Below are positions 16,439 to 25,149 of a stretch of 64,000 nt of DNA, in pieces. The stretch comes from a virus. Below the pieces are notes generated by a model, which ran no database searches, had not been told where the DNA came from, and was given only the letters and a program-made list of their open reading frames with translations. The DNA is taken from positions 32,962-96,961 of the IMG/VR virus record IMGVR_UViG_3300028840_001508. The stretch is one strand, 5' to 3'. Each line of letters opens with the position of its first letter. The first letter of the stretch is position 1. Made by a program: the position numbers and the translations under genes.

Positions 16439-19327
16439 ATGCGAAAGCTGATATTTGCGCTGGTAATAGTCATGATATTCGCTGGCTGCGCGAAGCAGGC
16501 GCAGCCACCGCCTGTTGATGGATTTGGCATAGCTGGTTGGCGCAAGCCGTCATATACTGCTACGCTGAATCACATCCATCCAATGGCGAGGGGACTACAG
16601 CTCATGTGGCTGATAAATGAGAGTCCCGCCGCCAGCCTGTTCGACCTGACGCGTAATGGCTACACAGGGACTATAACCGGCCCTACGTGGACACACGGCG
16701 ACCGTGGGCCGGTGCTTTCCTTCGACGGCACAGACGACTACCTGCAAGCCACGCGCATAAGCGGTATGAGCGACTGGTCTGCCTATATCCGGTACTGTCC
16801 GATTGATGTTAGCAATGCCTATGCCCTGCTAGACCAGGGTGATATACTCATCACGCAGAACAGCGATGATATAGTCTGGGGATTCACAGACAGCGGGAAT
16901 GTAGACAATACATCAACAGCCAGTACAGTCCTATCAAGCGGAACGTGGGTTAGCCTTCTTGCTACCAAGTCAGGAAGCAGCCACGTCCTGTACGTCAACG
17001 GTATATCTACTGATACACTCAGCGACGCCAGTACACCACTTACCAGCGAGACATATCTATCGGCAGGCAAGCGCACAGGGACGGGTATAGCTTACGTCGC
17101 ATTGACGCCATCGAATCTTACCTCTGAGCAGGCAGTCAGCGGGTTACTTGAATACTCCCGCGGATCTGCCGATATGTCCGGGACGCTGTACGAAAATGCA
17201 CCCGCGCCGAGACAGGGAACTATCGAATTCTGGACTAAGCCATATTTCGCTTCTACCGATACCAATACACGCTACCTGCTTGACGCTTCATGTGTCGTGC
17301 TTTACTGGAACGGTTCAGCGACGCAGTGGAAAGCTACTGTCAACGGCGTGAGCATCACCGCAAGCGATACCTTTTCTGCGAACACATGGATACACGTTGT
17401 ATTGAGATGGGAGACCGAAGGGACTGATTCTCTCGACCTTGCCATTGACGGCACAGATGCAAGCACAGTGACGACCTCCCAGACGGTAGGAACGCCGTCG
17501 AGTACGCTCTACGTTCATAAAGACAACGCAGGGTCAAACACATATTCAGGTGCATCGGCTTTTAGATGGCTGAATAGGAAGATAGCTGATGCTGATATAG
17601 ATACGCTATATGCAAGTGGAAATGGAAATCTGGACAGCTTTGACGTGACGCAGGATGTTGCGGCATGTTCAAATTTCACCGACAGCGCCACCTCCATCCG
17701 GGCGCAGCATAGGGGCAAGACAGTCTCGGCTATAACAGATGGCGCTACAGAGGACACACTGACCGTGGCAAGCGGAGCGGATAATTCATTCGCTGATAAT
17801 GATGAGGTAGCTGTATATGATGCATCTGCAAATATTGTCTTCGCCAGTGTTGATGGCGATCCATCATCTACGAGTATGGCGATAGACGATGGCGCAGGCG
17901 GCGATCCTAATGCTGATGAAACGGTAAGTAACACAGCTTTTGTGACGAAAAACCTATTCTCTGATCCAGGGTTTGAAAGTAATTCAACGAGCTATATAAC
18001 TGACGGTTCAGTTGATGCGGATTTTACACTCAGCATTGATAGCACATTGGCCTCATTTGATAGGTATTCCCAGAAAATTGTCATAGCAGGTGCAGATGAT
18101 AGCGACGAGGTGCAACTGAGAAACCCCAACCTATCCAACGGCGGCGACTACGCGACACGGTTCTTCTCACAAATAGCAGACTTCGACTTCTATCCCGACC
18201 TGCCTGTTCGATGCTATATGGATATTGATGGCTCTGCAAATGTTGTAACGCAAGAACTATTTGCATCAATGCAGTTAAGAGATAAACACAGGGAATTCCA
18301 GGGATATGGCTATTCCGTCTGGGGCGATGGTACATATATCTATCTTGCTAATTATGGCGGACTCCACGCCTACTCGTTCAATGGAAGTGCATTCACCCAT
18401 TTAGATCACATCGACGACGGCGGAAATGGCTGGGGCGTGTGGGGCGATGGGACGTACATATACCTGGCGAACCACTCCGATGGTCTGCGCGCCTACACCT
18501 TCAACGGCACGACGTTTACCAACGTGGGTCACATCGACGACGGCGGGTTTGGCTGGGGCGTCTGGGGCGATGGGACGTACATATACCTGGCAGATAATTA
18601 TGATGGTATATACGCTTCAACCCCATACTTCGAGAATGGTTGGCAAGAGAGTACCATCTGCTTCACTGCCGATCAGGACGGCGCGCATAACTATAACGTG
18701 CGGGTGACTGGCGCGGGGGCTGGTGAGAATGATGCCACTATCTATCTTGACCAGTTTGAGTTGAGGCAGAACGCCGTCGCAGGCGGCGATTGCGAAGCCG
18801 CAGATGGAAACGGCTTGCCATCTGGCTGGTCAGACACAGGCAGCCCGGATGCGGATGAAACACAGACTGATACAGCAGATTATCACAGCGACACGTCCAG
18901 CATCTACCTCGCCAGCGCAGAGGAAAACGAGGGTGTTACTCAGAACATCACCGTAGAGGACGCAAGCTACTATACAATCACATTCTTCTCAAAGAATGAC
19001 AACCAGGATGTTGACGTGACTCTAGGCACAGCAGCTACGGCGACTATTGACGCAACGACATCGACAAACACGTGGACTAAATTCAGTTATACTTTTCTTA
19101 CTACCGACACGACATTGGTGCTTTCAGCCGTATCAGGCGCGGCTTCACAGAGCGGGTGGTTTGACGACTTCAGCCTGGTGAAGCTGGACACGGCGGACGC
19201 TACCAGCGCAGCAAGAACACTGGACTACCTGGACGGCAAGATTGACGATATACGGATATGGGACAGGGCATTGACGCCAGAAGAGGCGCACTGGCTACAG
19301 AGAGAACCTTATGCGCCCATCAAATAG
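16439..19327 (+). CDS. LamG-domain protein with lipoprotein-type signal
   Basis: This 962-residue protein opens with a basic-hydrophobic signal ending IFAGC (Cys17), a near-canonical lipobox. Two concanavalin/LamG-like domains follow (about 50-225 and 255-395; GTIEFWTKPYF is characteristic). Residues 640-740 hold three repeats of G-x-G-V-W-G-D-G-T-Y-I-Y-L-A, a beta-propeller-like blade. The C-terminus returns to a LamG ending (GKIDDIRIWDRALTPEEA). Such domains bind sugars or surface proteins. A signal peptide on a tail or receptor-binding protein is unexpected. It may instead be displayed on the infected cell as an outer-surface lipoprotein. Confidence 0.7.
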   Translation: MRKLIFALVIVMIFAGCAKQAQPPPVDGFGIAGWRKPSYTATLNHIHPMARGLQLMWLINESPAASLFDLTRNGYTGTITGPTWTHGDRGPVLSFDGTDDYLQATRISGMSDWSAYIRYCPIDVSNAYALLDQGDILITQNSDDIVWGFTDSGNVDNTSTASTVLSSGTWVSLLATKSGSSHVLYVNGISTDTLSDASTPLTSETYLSAGKRTGTGIAYVALTPSNLTSEQAVSGLLEYSRGSADMSGTLYENAPAPRQGTIEFWTKPYFASTDTNTRYLLDASCVVLYWNGSATQWKATVNGVSITASDTFSANTWIHVVLRWETEGTDSLDLAIDGTDASTVTTSQTVGTPSSTLYVHKDNAGSNTYSGASAFRWLNRKIADADIDTLYASGNGNLDSFDVTQDVAACSNFTDSATSIRAQHRGKTVSAITDGATEDTLTVASGADNSFADNDEVAVYDASANIVFASVDGDPSSTSMAIDDGAGGDPNADETVSNTAFVTKNLFSDPGFESNSTSYITDGSVDADFTLSIDSTLASFDRYSQKIVIAGADDSDEVQLRNPNLSNGGDYATRFFSQIADFDFYPDLPVRCYMDIDGSANVVTQELFASMQLRDKHREFQGYGYSVWGDGTYIYLANYGGLHAYSFNGSAFTHLDHIDDGGNGWGVWGDGTYIYLANHSDGLRAYTFNGTTFTNVGHIDDGGFGWGVWGDGTYIYLADNYDGIYASTPYFENGWQESTICFTADQDGAHNYNVRVTGAGAGENDATIYLDQFELRQNAVAGGDCEAADGNGLPSGWSDTGSPDADETQTDTADYHSDTSSIYLASAEENEGVTQNITVEDASYYTITFFSKNDNQDVDVTLGTAATATIDATTSTNTWTKFSYTFLTTDTTLVLSAVSGAASQSGWFDDFSLVKLDTADATSAARTLDYLDGKIDDIRIWDRALTPEEAHWLQREPYAPIK

Positions 19328-19442
19328 ATTACTACGCGCACAATGCGCATACAGACGTGCCGGTGATGGTCACTGGCACAACGGGGGCGGGGCTTTCTCT
19401 CCTTTCACTCGCCCCCCGCACTCATATATAGGATGATGTGAA
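19328..19442 (+). other. intergenic region with three consecutive hairpins
   Basis: Three stems follow each other: GCGCA/TGCGC near 19336-19348, a 10-bp stem GTGCCGGTGA/TCACTGGCAC with a TGG loop (19357-19379), and GGGGGCG/CGCCCCC (19383-19416). None has a U-run. A processing site or transcript-end barrier is possible. GGATGATGTGAA then serves the next TTG start. Confidence 0.55.
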
Positions 19443-20666
19443 TTGGCAGATATTGTAGATCTGGGAAAAGTATTGGAATTCGTATTCGGCAGGTTCAGCA
19501 TAGCATCTGGAAACGACGTGCTGGTACTGACTAGCAGTATAGGAGGGCCGGAGAGCATAGACGTGCCTGACGGTGACTACTCGGCAAGCGAACTAGCGAC
19601 GGCACTCCAGACAGCCATGACAGCGAACGGCACGATCAGCGGTTCAACTATCACGTGGTCAGTCAGCTACAGCGACAGCACAGCAAAGTTCACCATCGAC
19701 GCAGGATCAGGAAACACCGTGGCGCTAACCAATTCTGGCTCCGACGCCGCTGATACCTTTGGCTTCAACAAAGACCATACAGCGGCTCAGACTATTACCT
19801 CTGATCAGATAGTGCCTGGCGCTCCCGATAGTCTGGATATACCCAACTTGCATGACGGGGCTGAGAAGTGGATACAGAACAGGACGGAGCGCACCTTCAC
19901 CAGCACCACATATTACAAGCTCTACGATGGTGATGGCGATACATGCCTGCTGCTTGACGATTATCCCATTACGCAGGTGCAGAGGGTAACGAAGGACGTG
20001 GAGGAAGGCATTAAGATAAAGAACACCAGCACAGATGCCAGCAACGCATACGCCGCTGTTGTGTTCGAGGATGACACGCCGTCTTACCTCAAGTTGGTTG
20101 TTGATGATGGCGATAACGTAAGTACAAGTTCGCTTTCCTTCAGCACCTACACCACGCTATCAACGCTGGTAGCTGCCTTCACCAGCAACGCCACCATATC
20201 AGGCGATGGCTGGGCGGCGGCTGTATATGACACGGACTACAACAACTACAGTACCATGCTGTTGATGGAGAACTTCTACGAGCTTGCCAACGAGTTCGGC
20301 GGGGGTACGGCTGATTATGAATACCTCTACATCGGCGGCGAGCCGCTACAGGGCATCAAGGTATATAAAGACAGGGGAGAGATATACCACGCGGGCGGAT
20401 TTACGCGTGGACATAACAACATCTACGTCAAGTACACCGCCGGATATAGTATAGCACCAGCGGATCTCCGGCTTGCCGTATGTATTCTTGTGAAGACGTG
20501 GTATGACAAGAAAGATAACGCCGCCTACGGCATAGAGGAATACAGCTTAGGACACGTCCGGGTGCGCTATGCCAGCGGGACGCAGAGCGCCAGCGGGAAT
20601 GTGGACAGGACGATCCCGCCGGAAGTGCTTAACATCGTGGATAGGTATGTGAATATAACGCTATGA
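19443..20666 (+). CDS. head-tail connector (gp6-like) with inserted beta domain
   Basis: This 407-residue protein uses a TTG start with GGATGATG upstream. The C-terminal 110 residues (KYTAGYSIAPADLRLAVCILVKTWYDKK, then IPPEVLNIVDRYV) have the helical pattern of HK97 gp6-type head-tail adaptors. These are usually about 100 residues. Here residues 22-115 carry an insert of the DGDYSASELATALQTAM type ending TFGFNKDHT, which looks like a decoration module, and residues 190-290 hold a second beta region. It would join the portal to the tail and may also be surface exposed. Confidence 0.7.
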   Translation: MADIVDLGKVLEFVFGRFSIASGNDVLVLTSSIGGPESIDVPDGDYSASELATALQTAMTANGTISGSTITWSVSYSDSTAKFTIDAGSGNTVALTNSGSDAADTFGFNKDHTAAQTITSDQIVPGAPDSLDIPNLHDGAEKWIQNRTERTFTSTTYYKLYDGDGDTCLLLDDYPITQVQRVTKDVEEGIKIKNTSTDASNAYAAVVFEDDTPSYLKLVVDDGDNVSTSSLSFSTYTTLSTLVAAFTSNATISGDGWAAAVYDTDYNNYSTMLLMENFYELANEFGGGTADYEYLYIGGEPLQGIKVYKDRGEIYHAGGFTRGHNNIYVKYTAGYSIAPADLRLAVCILVKTWYDKKDNAAYGIEEYSLGHVRVRYASGTQSASGNVDRTIPPEVLNIVDRYVNITL

Positions 20667-21010
20667 TCCCAGGAAAGAAAGTATCATACACACTCAAATC
20701 AGTTACAGAGACGCAGGATGCGGGCGGGTCTGCTACATTGACCATAGCCACTGTCTGCACATTCAAGGGGTCTACTATGGCTCCCTTGACGCTGTACGAG
20801 AATAGCCTGTTCGAGAAGCAGACTACGGTAGGCAGGTACAGGATAATAGCGGACTATGACCAGTTCGGGGCAGCGTACTATGCCAGTATAGAGGAAAGCG
20901 AAGAAAATATCATCACATACAACTCTACCAACTACGACATTATCCGCGTCAACGAGTTTGAGGGCATACCTGGACACCACTACGAGATATACGTGGAGAA
21001 GAAGCGATAA
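20663..21010 (+). CDS. head-tail joining / head closure protein
   Basis: This 115-residue protein overlaps the connector gene by four bases. It follows the head-tail joining pattern: ETQDAGGSATLTI early, an ENSLFEKQTTVGRYRIIADYD middle, and YNSTNYDIIRVNEFEG near the end before a beta strand. Position directly after the gp6-like gene supports the assignment. Confidence 0.7.
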   Translation: MIPGKKVSYTLKSVTETQDAGGSATLTIATVCTFKGSTMAPLTLYENSLFEKQTTVGRYRIIADYDQFGAAYYASIEESEENIITYNSTNYDIIRVNEFEGIPGHHYEIYVEKKR

Positions 21011-21381
21011 TGTGTAAATGGGGTACAGATAAGCAAGTATTAGTTAAAATACCGACAGATCTATCATCTACAGGCGCAGTAGAATGGAAATACAAAAAGA
21101 TAGATTTCTGCATAGCCGATATAGTACAGGCATTACAACGAGCAGGAATAGATATGCGGGGAAGCTGCTGTGGACATGGTAAAACATACGGACATATTCA
21201 CTGCCAGGACGGGCGTATCTTGCTATTACTTCAGGGGAAAAATGCAGATGATTACTATACCCATAGAACTCGACTATTTTTATCTCTCTTTGTCAGGCAG
21301 TTGAGTTGGGTCTCCTTGAGATATCCATATCGCTTGATAAAGGACTTACTGCATTATCTGAGGAATACAAATGACATCTGA
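21010..21381 (+). CDS. phage protein with SCCGHGK motif
   Basis: This 123-residue protein starts in a TAATG overlap. IDFCIADIVQALQRAGIDMRG followed by SCCGHGKTYGHIHCQDGR matches a short family seen in many phages, where two Cys and two His probably bind a metal. The usual length is about 80 residues; this one has a further basic, hydrophobic C-terminal 40. The function of the family is unknown to me. Confidence 0.6.
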   Translation: MCKWGTDKQVLVKIPTDLSSTGAVEWKYKKIDFCIADIVQALQRAGIDMRGSCCGHGKTYGHIHCQDGRILLLLQGKNADDYYTHRTRLFLSLFVRQLSWVSLRYPYRLIKDLLHYLRNTNDI

Positions 21382-22003
21382 ATATATAGCACAAATAGTC
21401 AACAAATGTGACCATTATCTTCGCCCTGAAGAAGCCCGGATACTCTACCAGACGGCAACAGACATCGGCGCAAAGAGGCTGCTGGAAATAGGTGGCGGGG
21501 CTGCGTGTTCATCGGCTATTCTGGCGACTGTAGCTATGGAGAACAACGGTTTGCTGCTTACAGTGGAGATAAGCCCGCGAAGTGACTGGAAGGCGAACCT
21601 GGCTGATTTAGGGCTGGCTGAATATGCGAAGCTGGTAGAAGCCGAATCGCCGTGGGTGAATATCGACGCCAGGATGGTGAGTCTGGACTATCTATTCGTA
21701 GACGGCAATGGGCGCATGAGGTGGGTGCTTGCTGACTACCATTTCTTCAGCAAGTTTGTCAGGGTAGGCGGGAGGATCGCTTTCCACGACTGGTGTGGCG
21801 GGCGGCATTCACCAGATGGTGTAAAGCGGGCGGTAGGGGCGATACTTGAAACCGATGACCTGAAGGAGGTGGCGATCAGTGAGGCAGAGAAGCAGGGGCT
21901 TATCGTGTTTGAGAAGATGAGCGATAGGCTGGATTTGCCGGACGAGAACGGGGTGTATGCAGCAAGGCCGGTGAGGGCAGTAGGAAGCTGGTTGGGTAAC
22001 TGA
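21371..22003 (+). CDS. class I SAM-dependent methyltransferase, copy 1
   Basis: This 210-residue protein has the Rossmann methyltransferase layout: motif I LLEIGGGAACSS (about 38-49), an acidic end of strand 2 (LLTVEISPR), LDYLFVDGNG as the motif IV region, and a FVRVGGRIAFHDW strand as in the Methyltransf_24-type proteins that act on sugars or small molecules. It shares the whole fold with the next gene, so the pair arose by tandem duplication. The substrate is unknown; glycan O-methylation would suit the cargo nearby. Confidence 0.75.
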   Translation: MTSEYIAQIVNKCDHYLRPEEARILYQTATDIGAKRLLEIGGGAACSSAILATVAMENNGLLLTVEISPRSDWKANLADLGLAEYAKLVEAESPWVNIDARMVSLDYLFVDGNGRMRWVLADYHFFSKFVRVGGRIAFHDWCGGRHSPDGVKRAVGAILETDDLKEVAISEAEKQGLIVFEKMSDRLDLPDENGVYAARPVRAVGSWLGN

Positions 22004-22015
22004 AAAGGAGAAGCC

Positions 22016-22657
22016 ATGACAGATGCAGAAATACAGGACATCCGGATCCACTGTAACAAATCCATGAGGCTGGAAGAGGGGCGCATACTCTATGACACAG
22101 CAAGCGAGATAAAGGCGAAGTGCATATTGGAGATAGGCGGCGGGGCTGGTACGTCCACGTCGCTTCTGGGAACGGTAGCTAAAGAGAATGATGGCAGATT
22201 GATTACTGTGGAACCTAACCCCCGCCAGTCGTGGTTTGATAACCTGAAACGGCTTGGCATAGAAGAGTACGTGGAGTGCGTCCAGGCAGAGTCACCGTGG
22301 CTACGTGCAGGCATAGAGCCTATCGACTATCTGTGCATCGACGGTTCTGGCATCATGCGATGGGTGTTGGTGGACTACCACTACTTCGCCCCGTTTGTGC
22401 GCGTAGGTGGGCGGATAGCGTTTCACGATTGGTGTGGTGGGGTAATGTACCCACATGGCGTCAGGCGAGCCGTAGCGGTGATAATGGAGACTGACAGCAA
22501 GATACTGAAGGAGATAGCAAGGAATGAAGATTCGCCGAGACAGGGGATCGTCGTATTTGAGAAGGTGAGAGAATGCCCGTTCGTTGGTATGGAGCAAATG
22601 TTGAAGCAGCAACGCAAGCAGTTACAGTCGGAAACCTGCACAGAGCAGGGGCATTGA
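22016..22657 (+). CDS. class I SAM-dependent methyltransferase, copy 2
   Basis: This 213-residue protein is a paralog of the gene upstream, with ILEIGGGAGTSTSLLG as motif I, IDYLCIDGSGIMRWVLVDYH, and FVRVGGRIAFHDWCGG nearly identical in both. The ribosome site is AAAAGGAG. The last 85 bases overlap the gp10-like gene in another frame, so the C-terminal tail differs from copy 1. It may use a related but distinct acceptor. Confidence 0.75.
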   Translation: MTDAEIQDIRIHCNKSMRLEEGRILYDTASEIKAKCILEIGGGAGTSTSLLGTVAKENDGRLITVEPNPRQSWFDNLKRLGIEEYVECVQAESPWLRAGIEPIDYLCIDGSGIMRWVLVDYHYFAPFVRVGGRIAFHDWCGGVMYPHGVRRAVAVIMETDSKILKEIARNEDSPRQGIVVFEKVRECPFVGMEQMLKQQRKQLQSETCTEQGH

Positions 22658-22953
22658 TACAGGGAACGGCAAAAGAGTTATGCCCTGTAAAGACAGGCAA
22701 TCTCAAAAGCAAGATAACTTATGAGGTTGATGAGGTAGAACTGAAGATGCGGGAAGGCAGTAATGTCATCTATGACCCCTTTGTCGAATTGGGGAGTAGC
22801 CGCAGTCCCGCACAGCCGCATCATGTACCAGCTTTAGAAGCCAACTTTCCGGCGATAAAAGAGATGTTCCATAATATCAAGCTGGACACAGCAAAGGCGC
22901 ATGAAATACGCAGGGCTACACTTGGCGCATACATTGAAAGACTGGCAGGATAA
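22573..22953 (+). CDS. HK97 gp10-like neck/tail completion protein
   Basis: This 126-residue protein shows the gp10 family order: an N-terminal helix ending in KELCPVKTGNLKSKI, a Y-D-P-F-V-E-L-G-S (residues 68-76) central motif, and PHHVPALEANFPAIK near the end. Its start, behind GAAGGTGA, lies inside the methyltransferase gene. This suggests the methyltransferases were inserted among older connector genes. Confidence 0.8.
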   Translation: MPVRWYGANVEAATQAVTVGNLHRAGALIQGTAKELCPVKTGNLKSKITYEVDEVELKMREGSNVIYDPFVELGSSRSPAQPHHVPALEANFPAIKEMFHNIKLDTAKAHEIRRATLGAYIERLAG

Positions 22954-23348
22954 TGGACGCACTATTCGACGCTATACAGGCAAAATACACGGCAAACAGC
23001 ACTCTGTCAAGCGCGCTATCAGGCGGCCTGCACAGGATAGAAGCCAAGCAGGATGCAAGCTACCCATTCGCCGTCTATTCCATGCCTTCTGACGTGACGG
23101 AATACACGTTTGACACCGAATGGGAGAACATGCTGATACAGTTCAGCATCTATCACGATGGACGTTCTGATGCTACTGTCCAGGACTGCTACACCAAGCT
23201 GAAGACAGTGTATGATTTGTGTACGCTATCCATCAGCGGTTATACGCAGGTTGTCATGGCGAGAGAATGGCAGAATTTAATACGGGAAGAAGATGTCTGG
23301 CAGTATAGCGTTAGATACAGGGTGAGGTTCTACAAGGCGAGGTCATGA
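22953..23348 (+). CDS. tail terminator/completion protein (gp17/DUF3168-like)
   Basis: This 131-residue protein starts in a TAATG overlap with the gp10-like gene. The layout (short N-terminal helix, HRIEAKQDASYPFAVYSM, WENMLIQFSIYHDGRS, and a final WQYSVRYRVRFYKA strand) is that of phage tail-completion proteins of the DUF3168 type. Order after gp10 agrees. Confidence 0.7.
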   Translation: MDALFDAIQAKYTANSTLSSALSGGLHRIEAKQDASYPFAVYSMPSDVTEYTFDTEWENMLIQFSIYHDGRSDATVQDCYTKLKTVYDLCTLSISGYTQVVMAREWQNLIREEDVWQYSVRYRVRFYKARS

Positions 23349-23437
23349 TAGAGACATACTTTCTATATTTTGTTTTCCTATTAGCTGCTTTTGTCTGTGG
23401 CATGAGGGTACAGCGATTTTTTGATAAGAGGAAATGA
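23345..23437 (+). CDS. tiny membrane protein (30 aa)
   Basis: This ATG overlaps the previous stop (ATGA) and the frame ends in an ATGA with the next. The product, MIETYFLYFVFLLAAFVC then a basic tail (MRVQRFFDKRK), is a single membrane span with a positive C-terminus. Coupling on both sides supports translation. The role is unknown. Confidence 0.5.
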   Translation: MIETYFLYFVFLLAAFVCGMRVQRFFDKRK

Positions 23438-23451
23438 AAAGGAGAGAAAGC

Positions 23452-23781
23452 ATGATAAACTTGCTGGATGAAACGGTAGATGCGCTGATGGAGCATGGCA
23501 AACATCCCTCTGAAGTTCTATGGGTAGGGAATAGCGAATGGCATACAACGTGGGATGCCTTTACTAAAGTAGCGAACAGGCGGTATGATGACGGACTCGG
23601 TAGGGAAGAAGTCAACGGAGATCTAATGATAGTCGGACAGGACTGGTGGCTAGAGCGCAAAATCTATGATGGTCAAGAGGAATGGGCATTCAAAACGCAG
23701 CCCAAACTTCAGGGCAAGAAATCTACAGGGCCGCCTTTAGTCAATTGGCTTATATGGAAGGAGAGCAGGGACAGCGAATGA
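23452..23781 (+). CDS. hypothetical protein
   Basis: The ATG at 23452 follows AAAGGAGAGAAAGC; an upstream in-frame ATG (23434) has no such site. The 109-residue product has a helical start and a Trp-rich middle (SEVLWVGNSEWHTTWDAF, GQDWWLERKIYDG). I do not recognise the family. It overlaps the nucleotidyltransferase gene by four bases. Confidence 0.6.
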   Translation: MINLLDETVDALMEHGKHPSEVLWVGNSEWHTTWDAFTKVANRRYDDGLGREEVNGDLMIVGQDWWLERKIYDGQEEWAFKTQPKLQGKKSTGPPLVNWLIWKESRDSE

Positions 23782-24131
23782 AAACAGTTCTCTGCATAGG
23801 ACGCTGGCAGCCGCTTCACAAGGGACATATCAAGCTTCTGACCGACGTGATAAGGGAGGGGAATTTTCTCGTAGTCGGGATCAGGGACACGCGGGCGGGA
23901 GATCCCCGTGAGAATCCATACACAGTCAAGCAACGTAGGCGGATGATAAAGAACGCACTGGGCAAGTACAAAGACAGGTACGCTATAGCTGTTATCCCCG
24001 ACTACTGGTGTGACCTGGAAGTGAGGATAGGGCGCAAGGTCGGGTATAAGGTACAGCGGTATGACGTGGATGTTGAGGATATATCAGGTACGAAGACGCG
24101 GGAAGTGTTGAGAAGAAAGGGGAAGCTGTGA
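23778..24131 (+). CDS. cytidylyltransferase-like nucleotidyltransferase (NadM-like)
   Basis: This 117-residue protein has GRWQPLHKGH (residues 8-17), the HxGH nucleotide-binding motif in the form seen in NMN adenylyltransferases, and ISGTKTRE (residues 101-108) matching the C-terminal ISxTxxR motif. The family transfers NMP from ATP or CTP to a phosphate-bearing substrate. NAD synthesis is the best-known role for the NadM type, with CDP-alcohol synthesis as the alternative. It is far too short for an ATP sulfurylase, although that enzyme shares the fold and an APS kinase lies three genes on. Confidence 0.75.
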   Translation: MKTVLCIGRWQPLHKGHIKLLTDVIREGNFLVVGIRDTRAGDPRENPYTVKQRRRMIKNALGKYKDRYAIAVIPDYWCDLEVRIGRKVGYKVQRYDVDVEDISGTKTREVLRRKGKL

Positions 24132-24427
24132 AAATCGAGACGAAGGACGGATTGGCGCTATCTGATAATATAATAGAATCACGACGCAGACTGGCATATA
24201 TGCTAATTACTTTCGATGCCCTGTGTGAATTGTTCAAGGATAGAGAAATACACGTAAAGGTCGAAAGTAGTTTGCCTGCTGATGCCAAGTTAATTCATAT
24301 CGCTTGGGATACGGATCGGGCGATGGTTAGGCTGTATTTTGAGAGTAAAGATTTCCCTGTAGTTGAGCCGTATGAGATTGTAACTCATCACATAAAGCCA
24401 TTATTCCACTATATAGATATTGACTAG
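24128..24427 (+). CDS. hypothetical protein
   Basis: This 99-residue protein starts with GTG overlapping the upstream TGA, after AAAGGGGAAGC. It has a helical centre and beta-rich second half (LIHIAWDTDRAMVRLYFESKD). The family is unrecognised. Its codon use is more AT-rich than the adjoining nucleotidyltransferase. Confidence 0.55.
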   Translation: MKIETKDGLALSDNIIESRRRLAYMLITFDALCELFKDREIHVKVESSLPADAKLIHIAWDTDRAMVRLYFESKDFPVVEPYEIVTHHIKPLFHYIDID

Positions 24428-24451
24428 AGACACTTATAGAAAGGGGAAGTT

Positions 24452-24721
24452 ATGAAGCTTGAGGAATGTAAACAGCAACTAGGCAAAATAATGAGGGTTC
24501 TTTCTCTACGCCCCAATCCTTGCTTGCAGTGTCCACTGGCTATCAAGGATGCTGATGGAGGTGTCTATACTCCTATTGTCGGGGATGGTATGTGTGGAAT
24601 ATGTAACAGAGGTACATGGGAGATAGGTGATCGCAGTATAGAGGTAGAGGGCGAAACTATACCGATGTGTCGTGAATGCGAAGTAATGCTCAAAGAATTG
24701 ATAGTGAAAGGTGGGTTATGA
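24452..24721 (+). CDS. zinc-finger-like Cys-rich protein
   Basis: This 89-residue protein (ribosome site AAAGGGGAAG) contains CLQCPL (24-29), CGICNRG (48-54) and CREC (near 73-76), three CxxC knuckles likely binding one or two zinc ions. It overlaps the APS kinase start by ATGA. No function can be assigned. Confidence 0.6.
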   Translation: MKLEECKQQLGKIMRVLSLRPNPCLQCPLAIKDADGGVYTPIVGDGMCGICNRGTWEIGDRSIEVEGETIPMCRECEVMLKELIVKGGL

Positions 24722-25149
24722 TAATCTGGCTAACAGCTAACAGTGGCGCAGGCAAGACCACCATCGGCAAGCAACTGGCATACCGTAACAACGGTATATT
24801 GCTTGACGGTGATGACATGCGCGCAAGCATCTCACTCGGAGCGGGCTTCAGTAAGGAAGAGCGGGAGGAACACAACCTGCGAGTAGCGAGGCTGGCGAAG
24901 GTCATGGAAGCGCAGGGCAAGCTTGTCATAGTGTCGGTGATAGCACCATTCAAGGACACGCGATCGAAGATAGATAAGATGATATGTCCCGTGTGGATAT
25001 ATCTCGTATCAGCCATCCGAAGCCAACCGACGAAGGAGCGACCGTATCAAATACCCGGCAACGCATCACTGGTAATAGATACAGATATGATGAAGCCGCT
25101 TGATGCGGTGTGTATGATAGAGTCGCAGATATTGAGGAAGTATTGGTAA
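24718..25149 (+). CDS. cysC: adenylylsulfate (APS) kinase
   Basis: This 143-residue protein has the APS kinase layout: P-loop ANSGAGKTT (7-15; the first Gly of the usual GxxxxGKT is Ala), LDGDDMR (29-35), GFSKEEREEHNLRVARLA, VIVSVIAPFKDTR, and a final NASLVIDTDMMKPLDAV. The enzyme phosphorylates adenylylsulfate with ATP to give PAPS, the donor for sulfotransferases. It is shorter than cellular enzymes (about 175-200 residues), mainly from a reduced lid region. The gene runs directly into a sulfotransferase gene (TAATG overlap), which supports PAPS supply as its job. Confidence 0.85.
   Translation: MIIWLTANSGAGKTTIGKQLAYRNNGILLDGDDMRASISLGAGFSKEEREEHNLRVARLAKVMEAQGKLVIVSVIAPFKDTRSKIDKMICPVWIYLVSAIRSQPTKERPYQIPGNASLVIDTDMMKPLDAVCMIESQILRKYW

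Noticed and set aside
23778-24131. ATP sulfurylase completing a PAPS pathway
   Set aside because: The HxGH fold is shared, but 117 residues is far too short and the motifs fit NadM/cytidylyltransferase enzymes.
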